Below, piece after piece: positions 1-8,933 of a stretch of DNA of 64,000 bases; within the stretch, counting starts at the first letter, position 1, and every line of letters starts with the position of its first letter. Position numbers and translations under genes: made by a program. Under the pieces are notes generated by a model that had not been told where the DNA came from, searched no databases, and saw only the letters and a program-made list of their open reading frames with translations. This DNA comes from Nitrospirota bacterium (GTDB lineage: Bacteria; Nitrospirota; Thermodesulfovibrionia; Thermodesulfovibrionales; Magnetobacteriaceae), in NCBI GenBank assembly GCA_015233015.1, contig JADFYO010000014.1, positions 1 through 64,000 of the forward strand, written 5' to 3'.

Positions 1-90
1 TATAACCATCAGAGAACTCAGGCTCGGCTCGGATTCCTATCCCCAGCCACTTATGAAAAACAGTTCTATGAAAAAAGGGCTGCGGCATAA
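1..90 (+). CDS. IS3-family transposase, C-terminal end (partial)
   Basis: The reading frame is open from the first base and stops at 88-90, giving 29 residues that begin YNHQRTQARLGFLSP. This matches the C-terminal tail of IS3-family integrase-type (DDE) transposases, which typically have a YN-x-R-x-H-x-x-LGYLSP-like motif before a short basic end. The catalytic core lies left of the window, so integrity cannot be judged. The family call rests on this short motif only. Confidence 0.7.
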   Translation, partial: YNHQRTQARLGFLSPATYEKQFYEKRAAA

Positions 91-113
91 ATGAATTGGT
101 GTCCACTATTGAC
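1..113 (+). mobile_element. Right end of an IS3-family insertion sequence
   Basis: The transposase stop at 88-90 is followed closely by GTGTCCACTATTGAC (99-113), which resembles the terminal inverted repeat of IS3-group elements. A related inverted copy, ATTGATAGTGGAT, lies at about 163-175, matching 10 of 13 bases. It may be a second element end or a solo remnant. The left end and target duplication lie outside the window, so the exact boundary is uncertain. Confidence 0.5.
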
Positions 114-238
114 ATCACACCTCAAATTCCGTCTTTGTCGTCATTATTTCCCTTCATTGAAAATTGATAGTGGATATAACATTTCAAAATAATGTACAAT
201 GGCAGTACAATGGATGCGATAAGTAGATTTGTTACCAT

Positions 239-268
239 GCCGCCTGAGACGCCGCCGCCTGAGACGCC
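239..268 (+). repeat. Two-copy 15-bp tandem repeat
   Basis: The unit GCCGCCTGAGACGCC occurs twice head to tail (239-253 and 254-268). It is GC-rich, unlike its surroundings, and sits between the IS end and the start of the sensor kinase gene, in the region expected to hold that gene's promoter. No function is evident. Confidence 0.7.
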
Positions 269-306
269 CCGGATACCCCATATGTCCCTGATACTAAAAT
301 ACTAAA

Positions 307-1710
307 ATGCCAAATAAGATACTCATAATAGACGACGACAAGGAAATCTGCGATACCTTCTCCGATATCCTGCAGGAGAGGCGTGATTTTGTATCATCCT
401 CGGCTGGCAGCGCAACAGAAGCACTGGAGCTTATGAGGCAAACAAGCTATGACGCCGTTGTGATTGACATAATACTGCCCGATATGGACGGCTCATCGTT
501 ATTAAGAGAACTCAGAGTGATTAATCCATGCGTAGTGGGTATCATAGTCACCGGACAGGCTGACTTCGATAATGTCTATGAGGCAATTAAGTCTGGTGCC
601 GATGGGTTTTATACCAAACCTTTTTCTGTTGAGGATGTGCTGAAGCGGATTAGTGAATCGCTCCATCAGAAATGTCTCCAGAAGCAGTTGATTGAATCTG
701 AGGACAGGTACCGGAATCTGGTTCAGAAATCCTCCGAGGGCATATGTAATCTGGACATGGATGGGAAGATTGTATTTATTAACCCTGCGTTTCTGAAAAT
801 GTTCGAAAAAGATGAAGAAGAGCTTTCCGGCGTGAAATATGTCGATGTAGTGAATCCAAAAGACCTTGCTCAGGTAGAGGACGCCGTCGAATGCGCCAAG
901 AGAGGCATTAACGTATCCCTTCAATATGAGATCTCCACGTATTCCACAAATAAGTGGGTTGAAAGCACCATAACCCCTATCAGGAGCGACACAGGCATAG
1001 CAGTGTCGAGCATTCTCATAATCTCGAGAGACGTTACGTGGCGTATAAATCTGGAGGCGCAGCTTCAGGCCACGATAAGTGAAAAAGAGACCCTGCTGCA
1101 CGAAATTCACCACAGGGTAAAAAACAACATGCAGGTGATAATCAGTTTGCTTAAGCTTCAGGCCTCTTACCTGAAAGACAGCTGCAATAAGGAGATGTTC
1201 AAAGACTGTGAAAATCGTATTAAGGCCATGGCAATGGTCCACGAACGCCTCCACAGGACAAGCGACATGACAAGTATAAATTTGAAATATTACGTAAAAC
1301 AGATTGCCAACGAGATGATGGCCTCGTATCAAACTGAAAACCGGCGTATTACGTTAAAGATAACCGGCGAAGATTTTATTCTGGGTATAGACACGGCCGT
1401 TCCATGCGGCCTTGTCATAAACGAACTGCTGTCAAACGCGATAAAACACGCATTTCCCGGCGATGAAGACGGCACTATAAAAATTAACTTCAGGTTAATT
1501 CGCGCGGGTGAGTACGAGGTTACGGTAAAAGATAATGGAATTGGGATAAGTGGAAAGATAGACCTCGGGGCGGCCACTACGCTTGGCCTTACGCTGGTAC
1601 ATATGCTTGTCGAGACCCAGTTGAAGGGGAAGTTCTACTACGAGATTGACAACGGCACGGAATTTCATTTTACATTCAAAGAAATAAGGCACAAAAGGCT
1701 CGACCATTAG
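307..1710 (+). CDS. Hybrid response regulator / PAS / HisKA_2 histidine kinase
   Basis: A 467-residue cytoplasmic signalling protein. Residues 1-120 form a receiver domain (acidic D9-D11, phospho-acceptor D54, K104 in YTKPF). A PAS domain follows at about 130-250. The kinase core carries EIHHRVKNN, the phospho-accepting His box of the HisKA_2/HWE-like class, and an HATPase domain with N-box NELLSNAIKHA and a DNGIGI G-box. No transmembrane segment is seen, so it probably relays a signal from a partner sensor through its receiver to its own kinase. The partner is unknown. It lies 22 bp upstream of the ABC exporter and may be cotranscribed with it. Confidence 0.88.
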   Translation: MPNKILIIDDDKEICDTFSDILQERRDFVSSSAGSATEALELMRQTSYDAVVIDIILPDMDGSSLLRELRVINPCVVGIIVTGQADFDNVYEAIKSGADGFYTKPFSVEDVLKRISESLHQKCLQKQLIESEDRYRNLVQKSSEGICNLDMDGKIVFINPAFLKMFEKDEEELSGVKYVDVVNPKDLAQVEDAVECAKRGINVSLQYEISTYSTNKWVESTITPIRSDTGIAVSSILIISRDVTWRINLEAQLQATISEKETLLHEIHHRVKNNMQVIISLLKLQASYLKDSCNKEMFKDCENRIKAMAMVHERLHRTSDMTSINLKYYVKQIANEMMASYQTENRRITLKITGEDFILGIDTAVPCGLVINELLSNAIKHAFPGDEDGTIKINFRLIRAGEYEVTVKDNGIGISGKIDLGAATTLGLTLVHMLVETQLKGKFYYEIDNGTEFHFTFKEIRHKRLDH

Positions 1711-1732
1711 TGTTAATAGAAGGCTATCTGGA

Positions 1733-3484
1733 ATGAATACGGCACAAAAAATCATAGGACTGACAAGGCCATACTGGGGACGGTCTTTTACCGCGCTGGC
1801 CTTTGGGCTGATGGGCTCGGCTGTTATGGGGGCCATTGCGTGGCTTGTTAAACCTGCCTTAGACCTTGTCTTCGTCGATAAGAAAATGCAATATATGATA
1901 TGGATTCCCATCGGGGTTATAATGCTGTTTACCGTAAAGGGACTATTGAACTTTGGCCAGCAGTATCTGATGAAGCAGGCGGGGCTTTCGCTTATCAGGG
2001 ATACTCAAAACAAGCTGCACAACCACATCCTCCATATGCCTGCGGGATATTTCGATAAAGAGGCGTCGGGGATTTTAATGTCGAGGGTGATTAACGACGT
2101 AAGGATGCTGAGCGCGCTGTTTGACGAGGTGCTCAGGGCGTGTACAATCGAAGTGCCTAAGATATTTATCCTGCTTGGAATAGCCTTCTACAGGAAGTGG
2201 GATATGACGCTGTCGTGTCTTTTGATTGTCCCTGTGTTAGCATTCAGCGCGAGGAAACTTGGAAAGAAGGTAAAGCAGCGAAGCCATGAGGCGCAAAAAA
2301 GCGTATCCTACTTAACCCACAGGCTTGGCGAATCCATAACCGGAATAAAGGTTATCAAGGTATTTAACCGCGAGGGACTTAGAAATGAGAAGTTTACCTC
2401 TGAAAATAAAAACGTTTACAGGGAGAATGTAAGGGCGATAAAGTTCAAGGAGATAAATAAACTGGTAATCGACTGTCTGACGGGGCTTGCCATAGGGTTT
2501 GTATTGATATACGGGGGAAGGCAGGTTGTCGTTGGCGTTGTTACTCCGGGGGATTTTGCATCGATACTTACGGCCATATATTTGGTGTTTAGTCCGGTTA
2601 AGCAGGTGGGAGAGTCCTATACTACCCTTCAGGGAATTCTGGCGGCGATGGAGCGGATTGAGCATGTGATGAATATAAAGACAGAAGATGTTGGTTCGAT
2701 TAAGATAGGGGAATTCAAAGAAGGGATAAGCTTTCAAAACGTCTGGTTTGAGTTTGCTAAAGACACCCAGATGGTATTACAGGACATAAACCTGCGTATA
2801 GGCGCGGGAGAAGTCCTTGCGTTAGTAGGTCCAAGCGGAGCTGGCAAGACGACGATAGCGCATCTCCTGCCGCGTTTTTATACGCCTGTAAGGGGGTGTA
2901 TCAAAATCGACGGCGTGGATATAAGGGAAATGGACATACACTCCTTGCGAGGCTTAATCGGGATAGTAAGCCAGGACATCGTCCTGTTTAACGACACGGT
3001 AAGGGAGAACATCGCCTTTGGCAACCCTGACGCCTCATTCGATGAGATAAAAAAGGCTGCCGGGACGGCCTTTGCCGCGGAGTTTATCGAGAAAATGCCC
3101 GAAGGGTATGATACTATCCTGGGTGAGCGAGGCATGACGCTCTCCGGTGGGCAGAGGCAGCGTATAGCCATAGCGAGGGCAATATTAAAGAATCCACCGA
3201 TAATGATACTGGATGAGGCCACCTCGTCGCTGGACTCCGTATCCGAGGCACTGGTACAAAAGGCCCTCGAGGGCCTTATGAAAAACCGCACGACAATTGT
3301 AATAGCACACAGGCTCTCAACGATAAGAAACGCGGACAGGATTGCAGTCATCAAAGACGGCAGGATAACCGACATCGGGACACACGACGAGCTGCTTGCG
3401 GCAAACGAGACTTACAGGAGCTTGTATCACACCTTTGCCATGACAGAAGATGGCGAAAGACACATCGGCACTGAAATATCATAA
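1733..3484 (+). CDS. msbA: ABC exporter, MsbA-like (lipid A flippase family)
   Basis: A 583-residue ABC half-transporter. An N-terminal six-helix membrane domain occupies about 1-310, followed by a nucleotide-binding domain with Walker A GPSGAGKTT (from residue 366), signature LSGGQRQR, Walker B IMILDEATSSLD and the switch His in IAHRLSTI. Length and architecture fit MsbA, which homodimerises in the inner membrane and flips lipid A-core for export. Other type IV exporters share this layout. It follows the kinase by 22 bp and ends 11 bp before a convergent gene. The MsbA assignment fits a Gram-negative envelope but substrate specificity cannot be read from the sequence. Confidence 0.8.
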   Translation: MNTAQKIIGLTRPYWGRSFTALAFGLMGSAVMGAIAWLVKPALDLVFVDKKMQYMIWIPIGVIMLFTVKGLLNFGQQYLMKQAGLSLIRDTQNKLHNHILHMPAGYFDKEASGILMSRVINDVRMLSALFDEVLRACTIEVPKIFILLGIAFYRKWDMTLSCLLIVPVLAFSARKLGKKVKQRSHEAQKSVSYLTHRLGESITGIKVIKVFNREGLRNEKFTSENKNVYRENVRAIKFKEINKLVIDCLTGLAIGFVLIYGGRQVVVGVVTPGDFASILTAIYLVFSPVKQVGESYTTLQGILAAMERIEHVMNIKTEDVGSIKIGEFKEGISFQNVWFEFAKDTQMVLQDINLRIGAGEVLALVGPSGAGKTTIAHLLPRFYTPVRGCIKIDGVDIREMDIHSLRGLIGIVSQDIVLFNDTVRENIAFGNPDASFDEIKKAAGTAFAAEFIEKMPEGYDTILGERGMTLSGGQRQRIAIARAILKNPPIMILDEATSSLDSVSEALVQKALEGLMKNRTTIVIAHRLSTIRNADRIAVIKDGRITDIGTHDELLAANETYRSLYHTFAMTEDGERHIGTEIS

Positions 3485-3495
3485 AACGGGACTTT

Positions 3496-4263
3496 CTAAC
3501 TAACCATATAAATCACAGCGACTGTTACGCCCACGGCAAGGACAATACGGCGTAGTATTAACGGCTTAATCCAGCCTGTCAAACGCCCGCCTAATATCCC
3601 GCCGGCAAGGGCGCACACGGCCATGACAATTGCCGCTGACCAGACAATCTTTCCAGAGAACAGAAAAAATATCGCGGCCGCAATATTAATGCTAAAAGAG
3701 ACTGCCTGTTTCAGGGCGTTGAGACGTGTAAAGGACTCCTCTACGACAAGTCCAAGCACTGCAAGCACGATAACACTAACGCCGGCCCCGAAATAGCCTC
3801 CATAAACGGCGGCAGGAATGACCGGCAGCATAGCCCAGGCATCGTGCAGGGGAGCAGCGCCGGTGCGGCCTGAACGTGAAATCACCCATGCACGTATTTT
3901 GTCCTGAAAGGCCAGCAACGCCACGGCTAAAAGGATCAGATACGGCACAAGGGTTCGAAACACCTGCTCCCGTGTATTCAAAAGCAATACGCCGCCGGCT
4001 ATGCCGCCTAACAGGCTGACGGGCAGTAACAACCATAGCCTGAACATCTGGCCTCTCAGGTCCTTCATCTGGGCAAATGTCGCACCAAGATATCCGGGGC
4101 AAAGGGCAACCGTATTAGTTATATTGGCGGCAACGGCAGGAATGCCAACGGCAGTAAGGACGGGGAATGTGATAAGCGTTCCACCGCCTGCAAGGGCATT
4201 GACCGCACCGCCTAATACTGCTGCCAATCCGACAAACAGTAAATCGACCCCGCTCATGTGCAT
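3496..4263 (-). CDS. TauE/SafE-family membrane permease
   Basis: A 255-residue very hydrophobic protein with about eight predicted membrane helices and two glycine-rich halves ([16 protein letters not shown] near the N-terminus, and [19 protein letters not shown] in the middle) typical of the TauE/SafE (DUF81) family. Members are thought to export sulfite, sulfoacetate or related organosulfur anions. The substrate here cannot be inferred. It lies 15 bp downstream of the LolA-like gene on the same strand, so the two may be cotranscribed. Confidence 0.8.
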   Translation of the reverse strand: MHMSGVDLLFVGLAAVLGGAVNALAGGGTLITFPVLTAVGIPAVAANITNTVALCPGYLGATFAQMKDLRGQMFRLWLLLPVSLLGGIAGGVLLLNTREQVFRTLVPYLILLAVALLAFQDKIRAWVISRSGRTGAAPLHDAWAMLPVIPAAVYGGYFGAGVSVIVLAVLGLVVEESFTRLNALKQAVSFSINIAAAIFFLFSGKIVWSAAIVMAVCALAGGILGGRLTGWIKPLILRRIVLAVGVTVAVIYMVS

Positions 4264-4278
4264 GCCAATAATTCCAGC

Positions 4279-4911
4279 TTACTGTCCTTTGGCGGGATTA
4301 TTCATATTTCTCGGTGGCATCTCCATCTTCTTGTAACCTGAAGGGATCTCAAACATGGCGTCCTGGACAGGCTCAAAGTTAATATTCTTCCAAACCATAG
4401 TGGCGGTTTTATCTTCGTTCTGATATTTCACGGGGAAATTATTCAGATCGGATGCCTCCCATATGAATCCAGAAGATTCCTTTTTCCCATCTCTGGAGGT
4501 AGTAACATGATATTTTTTAGCGGGATGGTTATCGATGGTCTCATTACTCAGGAATTCCTTATCAGTTTTTACCTTAGAGTCCTGCATATTTGAAAAAATA
4601 TCCTGATTTTTAACGTCAAGGGGCATCTCCATAAACATATTCTGGTCAGGCATCAGCATCCATACCAGCTTTTTATCGGGTCTGACAATGGTAACCGATT
4701 TTTTGCCGTTGGCGCTTTGCTCAATTCTTTGCTTCCCATCTTTTGAAACAACCTTTGACGTGGAAGAAAAGTTTCCCTTAGTAGTGGTAGTCTCTATTAC
4801 GGCGGTATAGTTTTTAAGCAAACCTGGTTCCGCTGCCGGCGAAGACTTGACCCAAAGGACAAAAACGAATACGGTTAATGACATCACAAAGATTTTTCTT
4901 GTCATACACAT
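4279..4911 (-). CDS. LolA/LolB-like or DUF4412-type periplasmic protein
   Basis: A 210-residue protein with an N-terminal signal peptide (hydrophobic stretch ending near SSPAAE). The mature part has alternating beta strands: a short CDS-internal pattern of 'verb' strands such as QRIEQSANGKK and PDKKLVWMLMPDQNMFMEMPL. That last motif (printed-out parameter followed by a methionine-rich 'MFMEMPL' strand) is characteristic of DUF4412 and outer-membrane lipoprotein-sorting-like folds. A role in lipoprotein or lipid handling is possible but unproved. The promoter should lie in the 4912-5040 region, divergent from the riboswitch-controlled gene. Confidence 0.65.
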   Translation of the reverse strand: MCMTRKIFVMSLTVFVFVLWVKSSPAAEPGLLKNYTAVIETTTTKGNFSSTSKVVSKDGKQRIEQSANGKKSVTIVRPDKKLVWMLMPDQNMFMEMPLDVKNQDIFSNMQDSKVKTDKEFLSNETIDNHPAKKYHVTTSRDGKKESSGFIWEASDLNNFPVKYQNEDKTATMVWKNINFEPVQDAMFEIPSGYKKMEMPPRNMNNPAKGQ

Positions 4912-5039
4912 ACCTCCTTAATCGATAGTAACATTCTGAATTGTATCATAAAACGACTGGAAGAAAAAACCCCTTATTGCATCAGGTATAAATCTATACG
5001 AAATAGTGTCGTTGCTCTGTGACACCTGATTTATGAGGT

Positions 5040-5069
5040 TTGACTATTTGGGTTTCGATTTATTATACT
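5040..5069 (+). promoter_or_regulatory. Sigma-70-type promoter of the riboswitch leader
   Basis: TTGACT (5040-5045) and TATACT (5064-5069) are separated by 18 bp. The predicted start of transcription is near 5076, just ahead of the riboswitch. It is called by match to consensus and position. Confidence 0.55.
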
Positions 5070-5084
5070 TCCAACTGTCTGTTT

Positions 5085-5240
5085 CAGCATCCCGGAACAC
5101 GGTGAAAGTCCGTGGCAGTCCCGCTGCTGTGAGTGGTGACGAGGGCTATAGTATCCTGCCACTGCTATGGGGGTTAACCATAGTGGGAAGGCATTATAGC
5201 CGTTAGGTTTGAGCCGCGAGCCAGAAGACCTGCTGAAGAA
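5085..5240 (+). promoter_or_regulatory. Cobalamin (adenosylcobalamin-type) riboswitch
   Basis: The leader contains the conserved cobalamin-riboswitch core: ACGGTGAAAGTCCGTGGCAG (5099-5118) followed by TCCCGCTGCTGTGAG. The long P-arms include an internal CACTGCTATGG / CCATAGTG helix (5160-5186), and the B12 box GCCAGAAGACCTGC lies at 5219-5232. A terminator hairpin follows at 5281-5327 and the regulated gene at 5356. This is the organisation of an OFF switch: cobalamin binding favours termination. Controlling a ThiC-family gene by cobalamin rather than thiamin diphosphate is the key clue to that gene's function. Confidence 0.9.
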
Positions 5241-5280
5241 GAATATGAATATATTATATAATTAAGGAATCTTATGGTAA

Positions 5281-5327
5281 AGGGTTCTGGATGCTGCCTT
5301 TGGCAGAATTCGGAACCCTTTTTTTTA
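5281..5327 (+). terminator. Rho-independent terminator of the riboswitch expression platform
   Basis: AGGGTTC (5281-5287) pairs with GAACCCT (5313-5319), with an inner CTGCC/GGCAG helix (5294-5306). An uninterrupted T run to 5327 follows. It lies between the B12 box and the coding region, so it probably serves as the transcriptional attenuator. Confidence 0.85.
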
Positions 5328-5355
5328 TTCAAATAAATTTAATCGGGAGACTTGT

Positions 5356-6657
5356 ATGACACAGATTGAAAGGGCATTAATGGGTGAAATTACAGAGGAG
5401 GTCAAGGCAGTAGCGGCAAGCGAAAAAGTAGATGTCAATCTTATATTACGCCGTGTGGCGTCAGGGAAGATAGTCATTCCGTCAAACGCAAAAAGAAAAG
5501 TCAAGACCATAGGCATCGGCAAAGGCCTGAAAACTAAGGTCAATGCCTCTATCGGTACTTCAACCGACATCATCGAGCTGGCAATGGAAATAGAAAAGGC
5601 ACAGTTAGCGGAGAAATATGGCGCCGACACCATAATGGACCTGAGCGTTGGCGGCAGTATAACGGATATCAGAAGGGCTGTCATGGACTCCGTAGCGCTT
5701 CCTCTGGGTACTGTCCCGCTTTATGAGGCATTTGCGGTTGCCGCTGAGAAATATGGCTCGATTACGAAAATGCCTGAGGAGCTGCTATGGGAAACCATGG
5801 AGAGGCAATGTGAAGAGGGTGTGTCTTTTATGGCCGTGCACTGCGGCATAAACAGGCTTACCTTAGAAGTTTTAAAAAATCAGCACTACAGATATGGCGG
5901 ACTGGTTTCAAAGGGCGGTGCCTGCATGGTGGCATGGATGCAGTATAATGACAAGGAAAATCCCCTGTACGCGAATTTTGACAGGGTTGTCGATATCCTG
6001 AAGCGCCACGACGTAGTCCTGAGCCTTGGCAATGGATTTCGCGCCGGGGCTATACATGACGCCACAGACCGGGTTCAGATTCAGGAGTTGATAGTAAACT
6101 GTGAATTTGCCGAACGAGGCCGCGGCATGGGCTGCCAGACAATGGTGGAAGGACCGGGACATATCCCGATTAACGAGATAGAGGCAAACATTATACTTGC
6201 AAAGAAGATGAGTGGTGAGGCCCCATTTTATATGCTTGGGCCGATAACTACAGACATAGCGCCTGGATATGACCACATAACCTCGGCAGTGGGGGCTGCG
6301 CTTTCGGCATCCTACGGGGTAGATTTCCTATGCTATGTAACGCCGGCTGAGCATCTTGGACTGCCGTTTACCGAGGACGTCAGAGAGGGTGTCATAGCTG
6401 CGAGGATAGCCGCCCATATCGGTGACATGGTAAAACTCTCAGACACAGACAGAGATAAAAACATCGGCAAGGCACGAAGAAATATGGACTGGAAGACCCA
6501 GTTTGACCTTGCAATAGACCCGGAGAGGGCTTGTGCAATAAGGAACAAAAGAAATAACAACGAGGAGCGCTCATGCACGATGTGCGGAAAGTTCTGTGCC
6601 AACGATATGCTCAAAGGCATGTTCGAAAAACACACAAAGGGGACAGACAAGGACTAA
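5356..6657 (+). CDS. bzaF: ThiC-family radical SAM enzyme, probable 5-hydroxybenzimidazole synthase (BzaF)
   Basis: A 433-residue protein of the short ThiC class: it carries the family's NASIG and GPGHIP motifs and the C-terminal iron-sulfur cluster motif C407-x2-C410-x3-C414, one residue tighter than the E. coli ThiC motif. ThiC turns aminoimidazole ribotide into the thiamin pyrimidine. The paralogue BzaF turns the same substrate into 5-hydroxybenzimidazole, the precursor of the B12 lower ligand, under anaerobic conditions. Known bza genes sit behind cobalamin riboswitches, whereas thiC usually sits behind a TPP riboswitch. The leader here is a cobalamin riboswitch, so BzaF is favoured. The start is the ATG at 5356 after GGGAG. 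If no thiC exists elsewhere in the genome, a ThiC role remains possible. Confidence 0.75.
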   Translation: MTQIERALMGEITEEVKAVAASEKVDVNLILRRVASGKIVIPSNAKRKVKTIGIGKGLKTKVNASIGTSTDIIELAMEIEKAQLAEKYGADTIMDLSVGGSITDIRRAVMDSVALPLGTVPLYEAFAVAAEKYGSITKMPEELLWETMERQCEEGVSFMAVHCGINRLTLEVLKNQHYRYGGLVSKGGACMVAWMQYNDKENPLYANFDRVVDILKRHDVVLSLGNGFRAGAIHDATDRVQIQELIVNCEFAERGRGMGCQTMVEGPGHIPINEIEANIILAKKMSGEAPFYMLGPITTDIAPGYDHITSAVGAALSASYGVDFLCYVTPAEHLGLPFTEDVREGVIAARIAAHIGDMVKLSDTDRDKNIGKARRNMDWKTQFDLAIDPERACAIRNKRNNNEERSCTMCGKFCANDMLKGMFEKHTKGTDKD

Positions 6658-6753
6658 CATTTTTTTTGAGGGGGTCAATTAAAGCCTTTTAAAATCAGTC
6701 TGAATATGTTATAATTAATATTCTATATTTGGAGTACATTAAGGAGGCAGACA

Positions 6754-6960
6754 TTGAAAGAGGGAATACATCCGAAATACAATGAGGCAAAGGCGTCGTG
6801 CGCCTGTGGTGTAGTGTTTGAGACTAAGTCGACAAAACCGGCCATTACCGTGGACATTTGCTCACAGTGCCACCCGTTTTACACGGGGAAACAGAAGATT
6901 GTTGACGCCGAAGGACGTGTAGAGAAATTTAAGAAGAAATATGCGGGTACGAAAAAGTAG
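6754..6960 (+). CDS. rpmE: 50S ribosomal protein L31, zinc-binding type
   Basis: A 68-residue ribosomal protein starting at a TTG preceded by a perfect AAGGAGG (6741-6747, 6-bp spacing). C16, C18, C37 and C40 form the zinc-binding set of the C+ (type A) L31 forms, with the family's HPFYTG motif. It begins the cluster rpmE - DUF1385 - prfA, a common arrangement in many bacteria. It opens 96 bp after bzaF. Confidence 0.95.
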   Translation: MKEGIHPKYNEAKASCACGVVFETKSTKPAITVDICSQCHPFYTGKQKIVDAEGRVEKFKKKYAGTKK

Positions 6961-6968
6961 GTTCAGAA

Positions 6969-7859
6969 GTGAAAGTAGGCGGGCAGGCCGTCATCGAGGG
7001 TGTGATGATGAAATCGAAGGATTTATGGTCTGTGGCCGTAAGGGACCCAAAGGGCGTTATCCACGTTAAAAAGGAGCAGCTGCGTCCGGTGCCTAAGTTT
7101 CTGAAACTCCCGTTTATCAGAGGGGTTTATGCGCTTTATCAGTCTCTTGCCCTTGGTGTCAGGGCGTTAGATTATTCGGCTTCAAAGGCGCTCAACGAAG
7201 ACAAAGGGGATAAACCCCTTAGTTCGGCTGCGATTATGATGACAATGGTTTTTGCTTTTGTCATGGGCATTGGGATATTCCTTCTTTTGCCGCTATATAT
7301 CACAAAGCTGATTGCCCTCCTGTATCGGCCAATTGCGGAAAGCTCCTTTCTTTTTAATATAGCAGACGGAGTTTTGAGGGTAGGGTTCTTTGTTGTTTAC
7401 ATCTTTGTGATAAGTTTATGGAAGGATATGAGAAGGATCTTTGAATATCACGGGGCTGAGCACAAAGTAATTTTTGCCTTTGAAGCAGGGACGAATATGG
7501 AGCTGGCAAGCATAAAGAAATTTGGCACCCACCACCCGCGATGCGGCACGAGTTTTCTCTTTATCGTCATGCTGATGAGCATTCTTATTTTTTCTATCAT
7601 ACCAAAGACATGGGATTTCTCATGGAAATTTGCGTCGAGGGTAGTCCTGATACCACTGATTGCGGGGCTTTCTTATGAGGTGTTAAAATACTCGGCCGGG
7701 GACAGTGCAAACCCCGTAATCAAATTTTTGATTCAACCCGGGCTGCTGCTTCAGCGCATCACTACGAAAGAACCTGACGACTCCCAGATAGAGGTAGCGC
7801 TCTGCGCCCTGAATGAGGTCATCCCCGTCTTGAAACCCGAGGTGGAGAGGCTCTCATGA
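6969..7859 (+). CDS. DUF1385 membrane protein (YqhQ-like)
   Basis: A 296-residue protein starting with GTG at 6969, 8 bp after rpmE. The opening GGQAVIEGVMMKS, the internal YHGAEHKVIFAFE and the HPRCGTSFLFIV segments are diagnostic of DUF1385. About four to five membrane helices surround a conserved His/Glu/Arg core. The function is not established. Its persistent place between rpmE and prfA suggests translation-linked conservation of order rather than a proven role. Its last four bases overlap the prfA start, indicating translational coupling. Confidence 0.88.
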   Translation: MKVGGQAVIEGVMMKSKDLWSVAVRDPKGVIHVKKEQLRPVPKFLKLPFIRGVYALYQSLALGVRALDYSASKALNEDKGDKPLSSAAIMMTMVFAFVMGIGIFLLLPLYITKLIALLYRPIAESSFLFNIADGVLRVGFFVVYIFVISLWKDMRRIFEYHGAEHKVIFAFEAGTNMELASIKKFGTHHPRCGTSFLFIVMLMSILIFSIIPKTWDFSWKFASRVVLIPLIAGLSYEVLKYSAGDSANPVIKFLIQPGLLLQRITTKEPDDSQIEVALCALNEVIPVLKPEVERLS

Positions 7860-8926
7860 TTAAAAAACTTAATGCCATAGAGGATAAATACAAAGAGATT
7901 ACTTCAAGGCTCTCAGACCCCGTTGTCCTTGCCTCGCAAAAGGACTGCCAGAGGTACTCAAAGGAGAGAGCCGACCTTGAGCCTCTTATCGATAAAATAC
8001 AAGTTTACAGAAAAATGCTCGACAGCATGGAGGCGGCAGAGGAAATAATAAAGGATGCCTCGGACGAGGAACTTCGCGAGATGGCAAGAGAAGAGATAGA
8101 CGAGCTGAAGGTCAAAATCCCTGTAATCGAGAAAGAACTGAAGCTGATGCTCATCCCCAAAGACCCGCGGGATGAAAAGAACGTCGTAATTGAAATACGT
8201 GCCGGCACGGGAGGCGAAGAGGCCGCCCTGTTTGTAACCGACCTGTTCCGCATGTACTCAAAATATGCGGAATTAAAGAACTGGAAGGTGGAAATAATAG
8301 ATTCCAACCCAACGGGGATAGGCGGCAACAGGGAAATGACCGCGACTATCGCAGGGCGCGGCGCTTATAGCAAGCTGAAATACGAAAGCGGGGTACACAG
8401 AGTACAGCGCGTGCCGGTTACCGAGGCGTCGGGAAGAATCCATACATCCGCCTCAACTGTAGCCGTGCTGCCGGAGGCCGAGGAGATAGATTTAAAGATT
8501 GATGAAAAAGACCTTCGCGTCGATACGTTCTGTTCATCCGGCCCTGGTGGACAGGGAGTAAACACCACATACTCGGCCATCAGGATTGTGCATATACCCA
8601 CCGGACTTACCGTCCAGTGCCAGGATGAACGCTCTCAGCTAAAAAACAAGATTCGGGCTATGAAAGTCCTGAGATCAAGATTATATGACATGGAGATAGA
8701 AAAACAAGACCGCTTACGCGCCGATTCAAGAAAATCTCAAGTAGGCTCAGGCGACAGAAGCGAGCGCATCAGGACGTATAATTTCCCTCAAAACAGGGTT
8801 ACAGACCACAGGATAGGCCTCACCCTGCACAGGCTGACTCAGGTGCTGGAAGGCGATATGGAGGAAATCTTAGGGACGCTCTCGACACATTTCGAGGCAA
8901 AAAAACTCCAGGACATATCCATATAA
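7856..8926 (+). CDS. prfA: Peptide chain release factor 1
   Basis: A 356-residue class I release factor that ends translation at UAA and UAG. It carries the catalytic GGQ (in SSGPGGQGVNTTYS, near residue 230) and the RF1-type recognition motif PVT (in HRVQRVPVTEASGRIHTS). RF2 would carry SPF there. Length is normal. The gene begins inside the end of the DUF1385 gene (ATGA overlap). The usual downstream prmC methyltransferase is absent here; a TsaC-type gene follows after 7 bp. Confidence 0.95.
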   Translation: MIKKLNAIEDKYKEITSRLSDPVVLASQKDCQRYSKERADLEPLIDKIQVYRKMLDSMEAAEEIIKDASDEELREMAREEIDELKVKIPVIEKELKLMLIPKDPRDEKNVVIEIRAGTGGEEAALFVTDLFRMYSKYAELKNWKVEIIDSNPTGIGGNREMTATIAGRGAYSKLKYESGVHRVQRVPVTEASGRIHTSASTVAVLPEAEEIDLKIDEKDLRVDTFCSSGPGGQGVNTTYSAIRIVHIPTGLTVQCQDERSQLKNKIRAMKVLRSRLYDMEIEKQDRLRADSRKSQVGSGDRSERIRTYNFPQNRVTDHRIGLTLHRLTQVLEGDMEEILGTLSTHFEAKKLQDISI

Positions 8927-8933
8927 TCTTGTC

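Noticed and set aside
502-1332. A long minus-strand ORF inside the kinase gene
   Set aside because: It is a shadow of conserved receiver, PAS and HisKA_2 coding sequence.
5356-6657. Calling the ThiC-family gene thiC
   Set aside because: The leader is a cobalamin riboswitch, not a TPP riboswitch. BzaF is favoured, though thiC is kept as an alternative.
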